DNA of 5,328 nucleotides from Acidimicrobiaceae bacterium. GTDB taxonomy: Bacteria > Actinomycetota > Acidimicrobiia > Acidimicrobiales > Acidimicrobiaceae. Position 1 is the first letter of the stretch. Each line of letters opens with the position of its first letter. Shown piece after piece: positions 5,276-5,328 of this stretch. The stretch is taken from positions 1 to 5,328 of the forward strand of contig JABEUP010000110.1 in the NCBI GenBank assembly GCA_013044365.1. Reading direction: 5' to 3'. The position numbers and the translations under genes were made by a program. A model generated the notes under the pieces. It saw nothing but the letters and a program-made list of their open reading frames with translations. It made no database searches and was not told where the DNA came from.

Positions 5276-5328
5276 AGCCGATGAATGTCTATGTGAGTGG
5301 CGGAAACACTTTACATAATGTTAATAAC
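5276..5328. other. Right edge, nothing recognised
   Basis: Beyond the last block assigned to the IS1634-type remnant I see no further transposase similarity. A short AT-rich run ends the window. It may still belong to the remnant, since the N-terminal two thirds of the transposase are unaccounted for. Confidence 0.2.

Overview
The window looks like a small cell-surface glycan (polysaccharide or glycopolymer) assembly island set among decayed insertion sequences, from a bacterium of roughly balanced GC content. The three transposase remnants (a TnpB of the IS605/IS607 type, an IS3-type OrfA and an IS1634-type transposase) and the flippase all read most like actinobacterial versions I remember. 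An actinobacterium is therefore my best guess. This is an impression from protein wording, not a search result, and I hold it loosely.

Layout. 1-313: minus-strand tnpB remnant, frameshifted and running off the left edge. 400-600: a gene-free stretch with five or six consecutive inverted repeats, the last of which encloses a perfect Shine-Dalgarno sequence in front of a possible 40-codon ORF (580-702, plus). 699-1457: minus-strand LicD/fukutin-like nucleotidyltransferase-fold protein. 1562-1666: minus-strand 34-codon ORF with an excellent ribosome binding site that resembles the N-terminus of a family-4 glycosyltransferase, probably a beheaded gene. 1750-2769: minus-strand NAD-dependent sugar-nucleotide epimerase/dehydratase. 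2770-2893: AT-rich divergent intergenic region. 2894-3211: plus-strand IS3-type OrfA remnant. 3211-4536: plus-strand polysaccharide flippase of the MOP superfamily. 4537-4754: nothing recognisable. 4755 to about 5275: minus-strand IS1634-type transposase remnant.

Working together: the epimerase/dehydratase would prepare an activated sugar, the lost glycosyltransferase would have transferred it, the LicD-like protein would decorate the glycan (in the known family, with a phospho-substituent), and the flippase would carry the lipid-linked unit across the membrane. The minus-strand order SDR, glycosyltransferase remnant, LicD-like is operon-like. The flippase diverges from them and is separated only by the IS3 remnant, which suggests insertion and deletion events rearranged a larger cluster. 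Only three genes look intact. I see no defence system, CRISPR array, tRNA, rRNA or clearly new multi-gene system. The most unusual things are the hairpin field at 400-600 with its masked ribosome binding site, and the glycosyltransferase stub.
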